The notes under the pieces: model-generated
The model's input: the letters and a program-made list of their open reading frames with translations, nothing else
The model's database searches: none
Told to the model about the DNA's origin: nothing
Made by a program: the position numbers and the translations under genes
Shown here: positions 37,400-46,932 of the stretch, piece by piece
Layout: every line of letters starts with the position of its first letter
How positions within the stretch are numbered: the first letter of the stretch is position 1
NCBI GenBank assembly: GCA_949126835.1
Contig: OX421508.1
Location: 16,638,398 to 16,702,397, forward strand
DNA length: 64,000 nt
DNA from: Anisus vortex
Taxonomy: Eukaryota > Mollusca > Gastropoda > Planorbidae
Direction: 5' to 3'

Positions 37400-37757
37400 A
37401 TACAAAAATGTCTGTATTGATACTTTGTCACTTTGTTGCATTCAAATTATTTAAACGTCCCTATGACAAAAACTGTTGCAGTATTCCTGGTCAAGATAGA
37501 TACGCTGATTACCACAAAAAAATTGAGCTACGAAAATGGGATTACTTAAAAAAATTATTTTACACTATTAAAACTCTTTCTTCTCGTGTGGTATGAAATG
37601 GGTTGCCTGAACAAACTAGGGAAACCAGTAATTTAACATCATTTACATCATTTAAACACTGATCAAAATGCAAGACAAGACTCAGACCACGGATGAGCGT
37701 CGGACACAGTAATCTTCTGTATAGAAGGTGGGTCTGCAATATATACAAAGATATTAT
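37400..37757 (+). mobile_element. 5'-truncated LINE tail (copy c, best preserved)
   Basis: After 'tctttcttctcgtgtgg', the sequence at about 37588-37700 reads WNGLPEQTRETSNLTSF in frame (first codon degraded), then KCKTRLRPRMSVG and LLYRR. This is characteristic of the C-terminus of LINE reverse-transcriptase proteins. Upstream domains are missing, so this is an inactive 3' fragment. Confidence 0.65.
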
Positions 37758-37857
37758 AGGCCCTATGCTTCATCAGTATCCATTTAAGATTCACTTAGTT
37801 GATATAATTTTGCATAATGTCTTTATTTTTATAAACATTGTTTACAATACAAAACAG

Positions 37858-37958
37858 TGAAACAGAGAAACAGAGAAACAGTGAAACAGTGAAACAGTGA
37901 AACACGTGAAACAGTGAAACAGTGAAACACGTGAAACAGTGAAACAGTGAAACACGTC
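37858..37958. repeat. 9-bp repeat (about 11 units)
   Basis: Tandem 'gtgaaacag' units with interspersed 'cacgtgaaacag' variants. Confidence 0.9.
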
Positions 37959-38214
37959 GCCATTTAAAAGTACAAAGATCATTAACAAAATCACCGTAAA
38001 ACAGCAGATTGTTTGCTCATTATTTGATCAATAAAGAATTTTTGCGTCGTTTATCTTATCAAAGTATAAAACCAATGCGTGTGGTCTGTACCGTGTATCT
38101 GATGATGTGAATAGATTGGCCATCAGGTAATACACGTCATGTCAACATCCAATACATGTTTATCAAGTTGATGGAGTAATTCGTTGGGAGAGAGTAAAGA
38201 TTAAAACAATCACA

Positions 38215-38506
38215 CTTTCTCTTTTTCACATTTTGTTCCTCCATTTTATCTGTGTCTACTGTTTCTCTACCTCTCTTTCTGTCTCTCTTTCTGTCTCTCT
38301 TTCTGTCTCTCTTTGTGTCTCTCTTTCTGTCTGATTGTCTCTCTTTCTGTCTGATTGTCTCTCCGTCTTTCCGTCTATCTATCTGTCACTGCTAGTCTTC
38401 ATTTTTCTAACACTGTCTCGTTCACTCTAATCTCTCTATTTAATGTATCCTCTCTCTCCGATTCTCTCCTCCCCTCTCTCTATTTGCCCTCTTTCACTCC
38501 ACCTGC

Positions 38507-38539
<33 letters not shown>

Positions 38540-38735
38540 TCTCACACACACTTTCTCTCCCCCTTTCTTTTTCTTTTAAACCCATTGTCTCCATCTCCAC
38601 GGGTCTCTTTTTTATTCCCTGTCTGTGTCTGTCTCACGATCTTTCTTTCCCTCTCTCTCACTCTTTCATTCTCTCTCTCTTTGCCTCTCTCTGTGCCCAC
38701 CTCACTCCCTCCCCCCCACCCTCCCCACTCATCCA
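38215..38735. repeat. CT-rich microsatellite region
   Basis: Pyrimidine-rich tract of TCTCT, CTTTCTGTCTCT and CACA repeats. Opposite-strand purine-only runs make it a triplex candidate. The open frames inside have no domains. Confidence 0.9.
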
Positions 38736-39049
38736 CCCATAATGAGATCATATTATAAAGGACGCAGCAACAACAACAATACACAGATAAACGTTCAAAA
38801 CAAAATTTAAAATTCCATGTTATATTTTAAACACAAACGCTAGCTAAAATCCGTCAAAGTCAAATAGAATCGATACATTTCTTCTAAACTTGATAAATCG
38901 ATGCCGGATATTGGTTGTGAAATTGAAAATACAATAAAGGCGGATCGATACATCAGCAACAATTTTTGTTAAAGTCTTTCGAACTTAAAGGCAATATTCG
39001 AATACAAAAAATAAAGCCAGTGATGGTTAGGTTATTGTGAAATCTATAT

Positions 39050-39092
39050 ACTAATATATATATATATATATATAATATATATATATATATAA
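39050..39092. repeat. TA microsatellite
   Basis: (TA)n with one interruption. The broken symmetry would allow a hairpin. Confidence 0.9.
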
Positions 39093-39177
39093 GCTATATA
39101 TAATGTATTGCCTAATGGTACCTTAATAATAATTGCTTAATAATGTAAATTAATATAAGAAACCTGTAAATACAACC

Positions 39178-39435
39178 CAACAGTAATCTATTGCAGTGCT
39201 TAGATAGACGTAGGGATGAAGATACTTTTGTTATTTCTAATGCAAGTATAAATGCATACAAATTCTCTTTCTTCCCAAGCATGGAGGGTATGGAATGGGT
39301 TGCCTGAATAAAACAAAATTAAAAAATCAACCCCTCAATATCATTTAAAACCTTAGGTCTAGTCACGGATAAGCGTAGGACACGATCATTTTCTGTATAG
39401 AAGCTAGACTTTTCAAATCGTATGTAAAATATTAG
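39178..39435 (+). mobile_element. 5'-truncated LINE tail (copy d)
   Basis: Shares with the 44060-44340 copy an upstream block ('caacagtaatctattgcagtg') and downstream the 'tggaatgggttgcctgaata' block encoding Trp-Asn-Gly-Leu-Pro-Glu, ending in 'ttctgtatagaag'. Frameshifted and inactive. Confidence 0.6.
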
Positions 39436-40976
39436 TATAACATGTTTTTATTACTAACATTTGATCATATTCCTAACGTTGTCAATATTCTAAAATGTCC
39501 TTGCATACTCACTACTTTAACTTGACATAATATTCTAAGCACACACAAATAGACATCGTGCTAATTTCCAACAATTAAACAAAGTCACTTTGCCCTTCCA
39601 CCTCCATCCCTTTAAAACTTTTTGCGGACGCCTATAAAATTTAAGAAACGGTGTTTTAAGTATATATTTGTTGTTGTTTTTTTTAAAGACAATGACATAC
39701 AGAGGATTGTGTGGGCGATACGACACTGCACCAATTTTACTTCTTTTTTTTTTTCTAAATGCCATTTAGATCAGACACACACATACAAAACCACATACTA
39801 GGTATATATTATTTATTCTGTGCACAAAACTGCATTTACACCCTGATTTGAATGTCCTGCCAAGGCTCCGCCGATGATACAGCATGCAACATACGACTGA
39901 TATAAAGAATGCATATACCAATGAACAATTATTTTATTTGCCACATAGTACATAGGTACAATAAAGGCATAGTCAAAAACATAAGACTCAATAACCCCTT
40001 CTCCCCCCCCCCGCCAAAAAGCAACAACACAAAACAACAACAAAAAACAAACTTGTATTGGAATGGCCAACCAATCTACCAATCTCTACTTGTAATAGTA
40101 TCGGTTACATTCTCAGGTCATTTATAGATTTATATTTTTATCTAAAAAAAAACAGTGGGTGTAGGCCTACACGTGTATGGATTTCAAAATGTATATTTAC
40201 CTTGTAAATTGTTGGAAATCAAAGTTTAATGTTTAAATGTAAATCCATACTATAGTAGGCTCGAAATATTGAAGGATACCATGACGTATTTGTTTTAGTC
40301 TATAAATAAACATGACTCACAAGTTCACAATTTGACAACACCTTTATCAGCTCTTAATTGGAACAATGGCCTAGTCCTGAAAACTATCAGACACGTGTAC
40401 TTTATTAATTCCTGGAGATAGTTAATTGCTCAGTAACAATGGAATGTGTAATTTTTCAATGTATTACTTTAATAGTGAAACGATGGGTATGACTCAATAG
40501 AAAATAAAACATGTGCAAAGCTAAATTCGAAACAGTTACAAACAATTAGTAGTAGATTAATTTCATAGAAAAGTTTTAGTTTAATATGTTTAGCCACTTA
40601 TGACATTGCAGCCAATAGTGAAAAAAAAATCGCGGTGCACTAAGGGATTGTGTTGCCAGTTGACACAAAAAAAAAAACCTACATATAATTAATGTAACGA
40701 GCGAACTGTAACATTACAACAACACTCCTTCTGTGAATTTCGTAAAAAATTTAATACAAATCTAAAAATCCAGAGTTCACTAACTTGGCGCGTTACTAGA
40801 GTGGGGAAAGGAAAGGCATACGGGCGGATGCGTGGCCAACACAAAATCAAAATTTGACCTGAAAATTTAGTACAGTCTTCGTTTCAAAAGGTATCACGTT
40901 TGGCACCACTAATTACAAAGAATCTTGGAATCCATCTTGAATCTAATACCCCCCCCCCCCGACACACACACACTTA
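39436..40976. other. Gene-free AT-rich spacer
   Basis: No supported gene, array or transposon end; a few homopolymer runs only. Confidence 0.5.
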
Positions 40977-41353
40977 GGGTACGTTTATAGAGGCGGCGGG
41001 TTTCGGAAAATCGCACGCGTGAGTCGACCCGAGCGAACTCGTGCGAGTAATATTACTATATTTGATTTGCAGTTGTTCATAGAGGACGCGGGTCTCTCGA
41101 GGCGACAAATTTGCCGACCGGCGCGGGTAATTACCAGAACTAGTTTTTAGTTCTTGTTGCGCGTTGCTGGACTGTGTTGTGGAGGAGGGAAGAGAGGGAG
41201 AGACTGGATTGCATGTGAAGTGTTTGTCGTCTCGTGTGGGGTTTTCCCGCTTTTGCTATAAACACCAACCGCGCGCATGATTAGGCGCGGTTTTTTAGCG
41301 CGAGTAACCAGCTCGCGGCAACCCGCCCACCCGCCGCCTCTATAAACGTACCC
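40977..41353. mobile_element. GC-rich MITE with long inverted ends
   Basis: The left end GGGTACGTTTATAGAGGCGG and the right end CCGCCTCTATAAACGTACCC are perfect inverted repeats that continue a few bases inward. Length 377 bp, very CpG-rich compared with its AT-rich surroundings. Flanking trinucleotides are TTA and ATA, so a 3-bp duplication would need one change. The GGGNACGT start resembles that of the 13487-15900 element, hinting at a common superfamily. No ORF. Confidence 0.85.
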
Positions 41354-41696
41354 ATAGACAAATCACGACACGCACAAGCATTTGACGAGTGTGGAAGTCC
41401 AAAGAACCAAGAGCTGGTTTTATACATCTAGTGAGAGTCTCTGGATATGATCAATGCATTCAAGGTATGCCACTCAAGTCACTGTACGGTATCCTTCTTT
41501 CAATGACCCTTTGATATGTCTACAATCCCTAGGGACGCGACCAACGTGAATACTGTAGAGTAGATGTTTTATGCTTATATTATGTTTGTTGGCAGCGCTA
41601 TACAAACATCATTATTATTATGTCGCTTAGAGTGGTTTGGCGTAACTTAAGAAAAAACAGATTCTTTGATGTACTTAATTCAAGTTTTGGTTAAAC

Positions 41697-41895
41697 CGGA
41701 GCTCGGCAATCTACGGCACGCATAAAAGACTTGGCACACAGAGCAATTTTCGATGGCACGCGGAACACCCCCGAAAAGTCTCTTCTACAAGAAATTGGGT
41801 GATAGAGCTGGACCTCAGCTGGATGACTTTTGAGTTGTTGGCACGCTTAATGAATTAGAAATCCTACTTTGTCACACTATTATGTCGACCTCTGA
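41697..41895. mobile_element. hAT-like MITE (GGCACGCG family), diverged
   Basis: Aligns with 31495-31688: 'tcggcaatctacggcacgc', 'ttttcgatggcacgcgga', 'ttggcacgcttaatgaatta', ending 'gtcgacctctgacctat'. Terminal repeats are degraded. Confidence 0.65.
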
Positions 41896-42741
41896 CCTAT
41901 GAGCTAAATCACGGCTACACTTGGTAAGTTGAATGCTACAAAATAACTCACCTTCGACCAACAATAAACAACAAATTTAGATTTGGTTCAAACTGTCACT
42001 CCAGGTCTGGAATGGAAATAATGACAGTAAACGTTTTGTCACCGTCTCGTGCAATGTTTTTATTCCCGTAGCAGACTTTGACACAACTCAGTAATCAGCA
42101 CAGTCTCATCATGTAGACGTAGAACAACTGGGAAAGGGTAGTGGGGGTGGGGATAGAGGGAGGAGGTCTGACCCTAATTCTTCTGATTAAACTTTGGCTA
42201 TATGTCTGGGGGTAACAACAGATAAGATTGCAGGTCTGGCAGAGCACGTGATAAGCTTGCATAGGACATGTAGATTGATGCGGGTAAGTAAAAAGGACAC
42301 CAGTGAAAGACTGTCTTAAGGAGAAAAATTTAGAAATTGAGTCATTGAGAAGAAATTATAAGTAGACCTACTGTGTCACAGAGAAAAAGTATAGAAATTG
42401 TGACACGGGCGTGATAGTGTCACGTTCATGCCACAGAAAACTTGTGCTTGTAATTTCCTGAAAATGAGAAAACTTTACAAAACTTTTAATTTTTGGGCGC
42501 ATGGATATCAATTCCAGTTCCAGTGGTTGGAGTGTGGAAGGGGGGGGGGGCGGTATGAATTACCCGTTGCCCTACCCCATCTCCCCTTCCTCCGTTGTAT
42601 AATGCATTCATGTCAGTCTCGGGTAATCTGGCTGAGGGACAAGAACCATGCGTGTGGTTATCGTAAAGAGATAAAGAGAAGACAGTCTTGTTTCTGGCGT
42701 CTTGGGAATCATGGAAACAACAGACAAAGAGTTTGTCTGTC
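41896..42741. other. Gene-free spacer
   Basis: An open frame at 42428-42772 runs into the following array and has no domain I recognise. It contains G/C runs, for example near 42541-42552. Confidence 0.45.
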
Positions 42742-43580
42742 CCTATGTAAATTGAAATTGGAAGAAACATAAAGTACAATTTCAATAAAGCAATGTTCCC
42801 TTATGTAATTGGAAGAAACATAAAGTACAATTTCAATAAAGCAATATTCCCTTATGTAATTGGAAGAAACATAAAGTACAATTTGAATAAAGCAATATTC
42901 CCTTATGTAATTGGAAGAAACATAAAGTACAATTTGAATAAAGCAATATTCCCTTATGTAATTGGAAGAAACATAAAGTAGCCTACAATTTCAATAAAGC
43001 AATATTCCCTTATGTAATTGGAAGAAACATAAAGTACAATTTGAATACAGCAATATTCCCTTATGTAATTGGAAGAAACATAAAGTACAATTTGAATAAA
43101 GCAATATTCCCTTATGTAATTGGAAGAAACATAAAGTACAATTTGAATAAAGCAATATTCCCTTATGTAATTGGAAGAAACATAAAGTACAATTTGAATA
43201 AAGCAATATTCCCTTATGTAATTGGAAGAAACATAAAGTACAATTTGAATAAAGCAATATTCCCTTATGTAATTGGAAGAAACATAAAGTACAATTTGAA
43301 TAAAGCAATATTCCCTTATGTCATTGGAAGAAACATAAAGTACAATTTGAATAAAGCAACATTCCCTTATGTGATTGGAAGAAACATAAAGTACAATTTG
43401 AATAAAGCAATATTCCCTTATGTAATTGGAAGAAACATAAAGTACAATTTCAATAAAGCAATATTCCCTTATGTAATTGGAAGAAACATAAAGTACAATT
43501 TCAATAAAGCAATATTCCCTTATGTAATTGGAAGAAACATAAAGTACAATTTCAATAAAGCAATATTCCCTTATGTAATT
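42742..43580. repeat. 51-bp minisatellite with a poly(A) hexamer in each unit (about 16 units)
   Basis: Core 'attggaagaaacataaagta' and 'aataaagcaatattccctta'. Every unit carries AATAAA on the plus strand. Because 51 is divisible by three, long frames are open on both strands (17-residue repeats), which I do not take as genes. Confidence 0.95.
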
Positions 43581-44059
43581 GTTATTATTCCCGGACGAAT
43601 TCACAATTTGATTGTATTAGATCGCGTGTGACGATATATTTAACACCTGTTTGTATTGGATCGCGTGTGACGATATATTTAACACTTGTGCTGCAAAAAA
43701 ACAACACATATTTTAATTAAAAATGGTTATATTGTATAGGCCCTATTTATTAACTGTTTAAATTTTAACGTGAAGTTGACTGTATTTTTTTTTCTTTATT
43801 TCTATAATGTAAGACAACAGAAGAAACAATAATTAAAACTTGAATTCGCACGTCCTAAACCAAGGGAGGCTATTGGGTGTTTTTTTATACAGGCTAAGTG
43901 ACTGTGATTATCTTTCCTTTTTTTTTTCAAGATCTCGCTATATTAACATTGTAAGAAGTTGATAATGCTTCGTTGTTTATCTGTATATATTACACGCTTA
44001 AAATCACAAAGGCAGTATTTGTAACCAAACATACTAAGAATTTTACTCTAATTTGGAAT
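43581..44059. other. Gene-free spacer
   Basis: Contains a two-unit duplication of 'ttgtattagatcgcgtgtga' type at about 43607-43690. No gene is seen. Confidence 0.5.
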
Positions 44060-44340
44060 TAAAACACAACAACAATCTGTTGCAATGCTCAGATAAACAT
44101 ACAAACAAAAACTCTTTCCTTATCCCTTATGCGAGAACAAATGCATAAAAGTAGGCCTACTCTTTCTTCTCGAGTGGAATTCAGTCATGGAATGGATTGC
44201 CTGAATAAACCAGGAAAATTAGTAACTTAACATCGTTTAAAACATGAATAAAAATGCAGGACTAGACTCAGACCACGGATGAGCTTAAGACGCAATAATG
44301 TTCTTTATAGAAGGAGCGCCTCTAATGTATAAGATAAGAT
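44060..44340 (+). mobile_element. 5'-truncated LINE tail (copy e)
   Basis: Upstream frame reads ARTNAYK, then after a frameshift FF...SWNGLPE, with further blocks RLRPRMS and LYRRS. It ends in 'ataagataagat'. C-terminal end of a LINE reverse transcriptase, inactive. Confidence 0.65.
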
Positions 44341-44559
44341 AATCTATATTAATGAAATGTTCAGAAAAACATATTAGGCCATCTCGGGCAATCCAATTCA
44401 TCCTCGGGTGCCACCTCGAAGAAAGAGAACGAATATGACTGTGTCTATATATATGAAATAAGAAATTATTATTCTATAAATATATATTTGGTTTACTTCT
44501 CTGTCGCCTTTAAAAGAGACGAGTTCCAATGCAGTTTGGTACAAAATGAACTTCTGTAC

Positions 44560-45080
44560 CCTTGGGCGTCATCGATGGCGAAGTGTGGAAACCACCAGTA
44601 CGCTTGCATCAAGAGCACACGGTGGGCTAACGCATGGAAGATAGCCCCCTCTGCGCGTCCGAGACTATTTGTACCACCAACCGAGAGGCCCTGAGACTCA
44701 GTGGGGAGGAATCAATGAGCGCAGCGTTCCCGCCTCAACCCCGCTTTCTGCTACCGGGCGACATTGCAGGTATACGGGCGAGCAATCACGATAATGATCT
44801 ACCGGGCGACATTGCAGGTATACGGGCGAGCAATCACGATAATGATCTACCGGGCGACATTGCAGGTATACGGGCGAGCAATCACGATAATGATCCGAAG
44901 AGAATTCCCCAGTGGGAGAAAATAGTGCATATGGCTGCCCGAACCATAAGTTACACTTACTGGCTGTTGCCCGATCAGAACCTTGGTGTGTCTACCCCCG
45001 CCCCACCTTGATTCACTCCTGAGCATCGTTACTCCCAGGACATAAGAGCCGTAAGGCTAGTCCGTTGTTTGTTTTACCTA
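44560..45080 (+). mobile_element. GC-rich dispersed repeat, copy 2 (unknown family)
   Basis: Plus-strand counterpart of 25197-25640, with collinear blocks over about 450 bp. A segment that is single in copy 1 ('taccggg-gaca-tgcaggta') is present three times here as a 48-bp tandem repeat. Open frames of 68 and 125 codons overlap it, but frames shift between the copies and I cannot name a protein. Confidence 0.65.
44751..44896. repeat. 48-bp triplication inside GC-rich repeat copy 2
   Basis: Three identical or nearly identical units starting 'ctaccgggcgacattgcagg' and ending 'atcacgataatgat'. The homologous copy at 25197-25640 has a single unit, so the triplication arose in this copy. Confidence 0.9.
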
Positions 45081-45160
45081 GATGAAAGATAAACAATTTA
45101 TAAACTACAATGAACAGAAAGCTATAATTTTAAGGTTATACCTTACCTGTGGGCCGCATA

Positions 45161-45912
45161 TGCCCCATCCTGATATACCCCATCATGATATACCCCATCC
45201 TGATATACCCCATCCTCATATACTCCATCCTGATATACCCCATCCTCATATACTCCATCCTGATATACCCCATCCGGATATACCCCATCCTGATATACCC
45301 CATCCTGATATACCCCATCATGATATACCCCATCCTGATATACCCCATCCTCATATACTCCATCCTGATATACCCCATCCTCATATACTCCATCCTGATA
45401 TACCCCATCCGGATATACCCCATCCTGATATACCCCATCATGATATACCCCATCATGATATACCCCATCCTCATATACTCCATCCTGATATACCCCATCC
45501 GGATATACCCCATCCTGATATACCCCATCATGATATACCCCATCATGATATACCCCATCCTCATATACTCCATCCTGATATACCCCATCCGGATATACCC
45601 CATCCTGATATACCCCATCATGATATACCCCATCCTCATATACTCCATCCTGATATACCCCATCCGGATATACCCCATCCTGATATACCCCATCCTGATA
45701 TACCCCATCCTGATATACTCCATCATGATATACCCCATCCTGATATACCCCATCCTGATATACCCCATCCTGATATGCCCCATCCTGATATGCCCCATCC
45801 TGATATGCCCCATCCTGAAATACTCCATCCTGATATACCCCATCCTGATATACCCCATCCTGATATACTCCATCCTGATATACCCCATCCTGATATACCC
45901 CATCCTGATATA
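45161..45912. repeat. 15-bp minisatellite (about 50 units)
   Basis: 'ccatcctgatatacc' units with recurring variants (cat-atgat, cct-catatact, ccggat). Variants repeat in blocks. All six frames stay open for about 250 codons, a consequence of the 15-bp unit. Confidence 0.95.
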
Positions 45913-46224
45913 TAATCCAATAAACTCTCAATAAAAACTATTCCTGAAACTGTCATGCATGCAAGAATTGTATTTGAACTAATTAAAACTAGGTCTTTGT
46001 AAATACCACCCTTTTTGTCTTACTATGTTTAGTTGTTGTTTTATATATATTATATATATTATCTAAATTGAATTTTCTCTTTAACCCAGTCATCACCACT
46101 CTCCGATACGAAAGAAAACATTTAAAATTTAGAACAAATTCAGAAAAGAACTGCAATGTTCATTACTAGCGAATATTCACAACTGACAAGAGTAACATCG
46201 ATAGTTAAATTAAACTAAACCTAT

Positions 46225-46470
46225 AAACACTAGAGGACAGAAGGGCTAAGAGTAAAGTAGTAATAATCCCAAGAACAAATGCATCTAAGTACTCTTTCTT
46301 CCCGAAAAGGCATCCGGCAATGGAATGGGTTGCATGAACAAGCCAGGAAAACCGGCAGCTTACATAATTTTAAACACTTATGAAAAGGCAAGACTAGACT
46401 CAGACCACGGTTTAGCGTAGGACGCAATAATCTTCTTCATAGAATGAGCGTCTGTAACATATAAGTTAAG
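46225..46470 (+). mobile_element. 5'-truncated LINE tail (copy f)
   Basis: Reads IPRTNASKYSFFP in one frame, then 'tggaatgggttgcatgaaca' (Trp-Asn-Gly-Leu-His-Glu) in another, ending in 'ataagttaagat'. It lies about 230 bp upstream of the putative promoter of the WD40 gene. Confidence 0.65.
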
Positions 46471-46540
46471 ATTACAAATAAATCGTTGTCTATTATTCGC
46501 ATCGTAGCTGTGCGCACCGTGTAAAAAATCATCTCCACGT

Positions 46541-46713
46541 CACTTCCTGTTCGAGACACCATCTAAAACTATTTATCAATTAGAATCAAACAAAAACAAA
46601 CTATTTTTTAAAAATTAACAACAAAAACATAAAACACAAATGAAAACCTAAGTGTGTCAAATTTATACATGGCTGCCCGCGATTTCACCGCGAGGCCATA
46701 CAGTTGGCGGGAA
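46541..46713 (+). promoter_or_regulatory. Candidate promoter region: ETS-like and E2F-like sites
   Basis: CACTTCCTG (46541-46549) fits an ETS-type core and TTGGCGGGAA (46704-46713) fits an E2F-type site. Both lie 220-400 bp upstream of the start codon, and no TATA box is evident. WDR62-family proteins act in cell division in other animals, so an E2F site would make sense. Short motif matches alone are weak evidence. Confidence 0.3.
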
Positions 46714-46873
46714 TTACACGTAAGCCTGTGTACGAGAACATCTCGGGGAATGAAACGATTTCATTAATGGCTTATTCGGCTTACTTGGTTGGTTTATTTT
46801 ATCTTGAAGAAGTTTTCTTCGTCAGCCATTTTTCGGAGCAATTTAGGGTAGCACTACAAACTGCTTGCTGAAA

Positions 46874-46885
46874 ATGGTGAAATAG
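46874..46885 (+). promoter_or_regulatory. Three-codon upstream ORF in the putative 5' leader
   Basis: ATG GTG AAA TAG, with A at -3 and G at +4 (strong context). It lies 48 bp before the main ATG, whose own context is weaker (T at -3). If the leader includes this segment it could reduce initiation at the main ORF. The transcription start is not known. Confidence 0.35.
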
Positions 46886-46932
46886 CTTCACAGTAGTATG
46901 TAAGATTTGTTTTTTTTTTCTTCAATATATTT

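Noticed and set aside
38355..38810. Several Ser/Leu/Pro-rich ORFs
   Set aside because: Translations of the CT-rich microsatellite.
42428..42772. 114-codon plus-strand ORF
   Set aside because: No recognisable domain, and it ends within the repeat array. Composition is like the flanking non-coding DNA.
42793..43631. Repetitive ORFs in the 51-bp array
   Set aside because: Unit length divisible by three explains the open frames; AATAAA in each unit also argues against an mRNA running through.
45082..45934. Repetitive proteins (HPDIP-type and YIRMG-type repeats) in four overlapping frames
   Set aside because: All arise from a 15-bp tandem repeat. Simultaneous openness in many frames is the mark of the repeat, not of selection.
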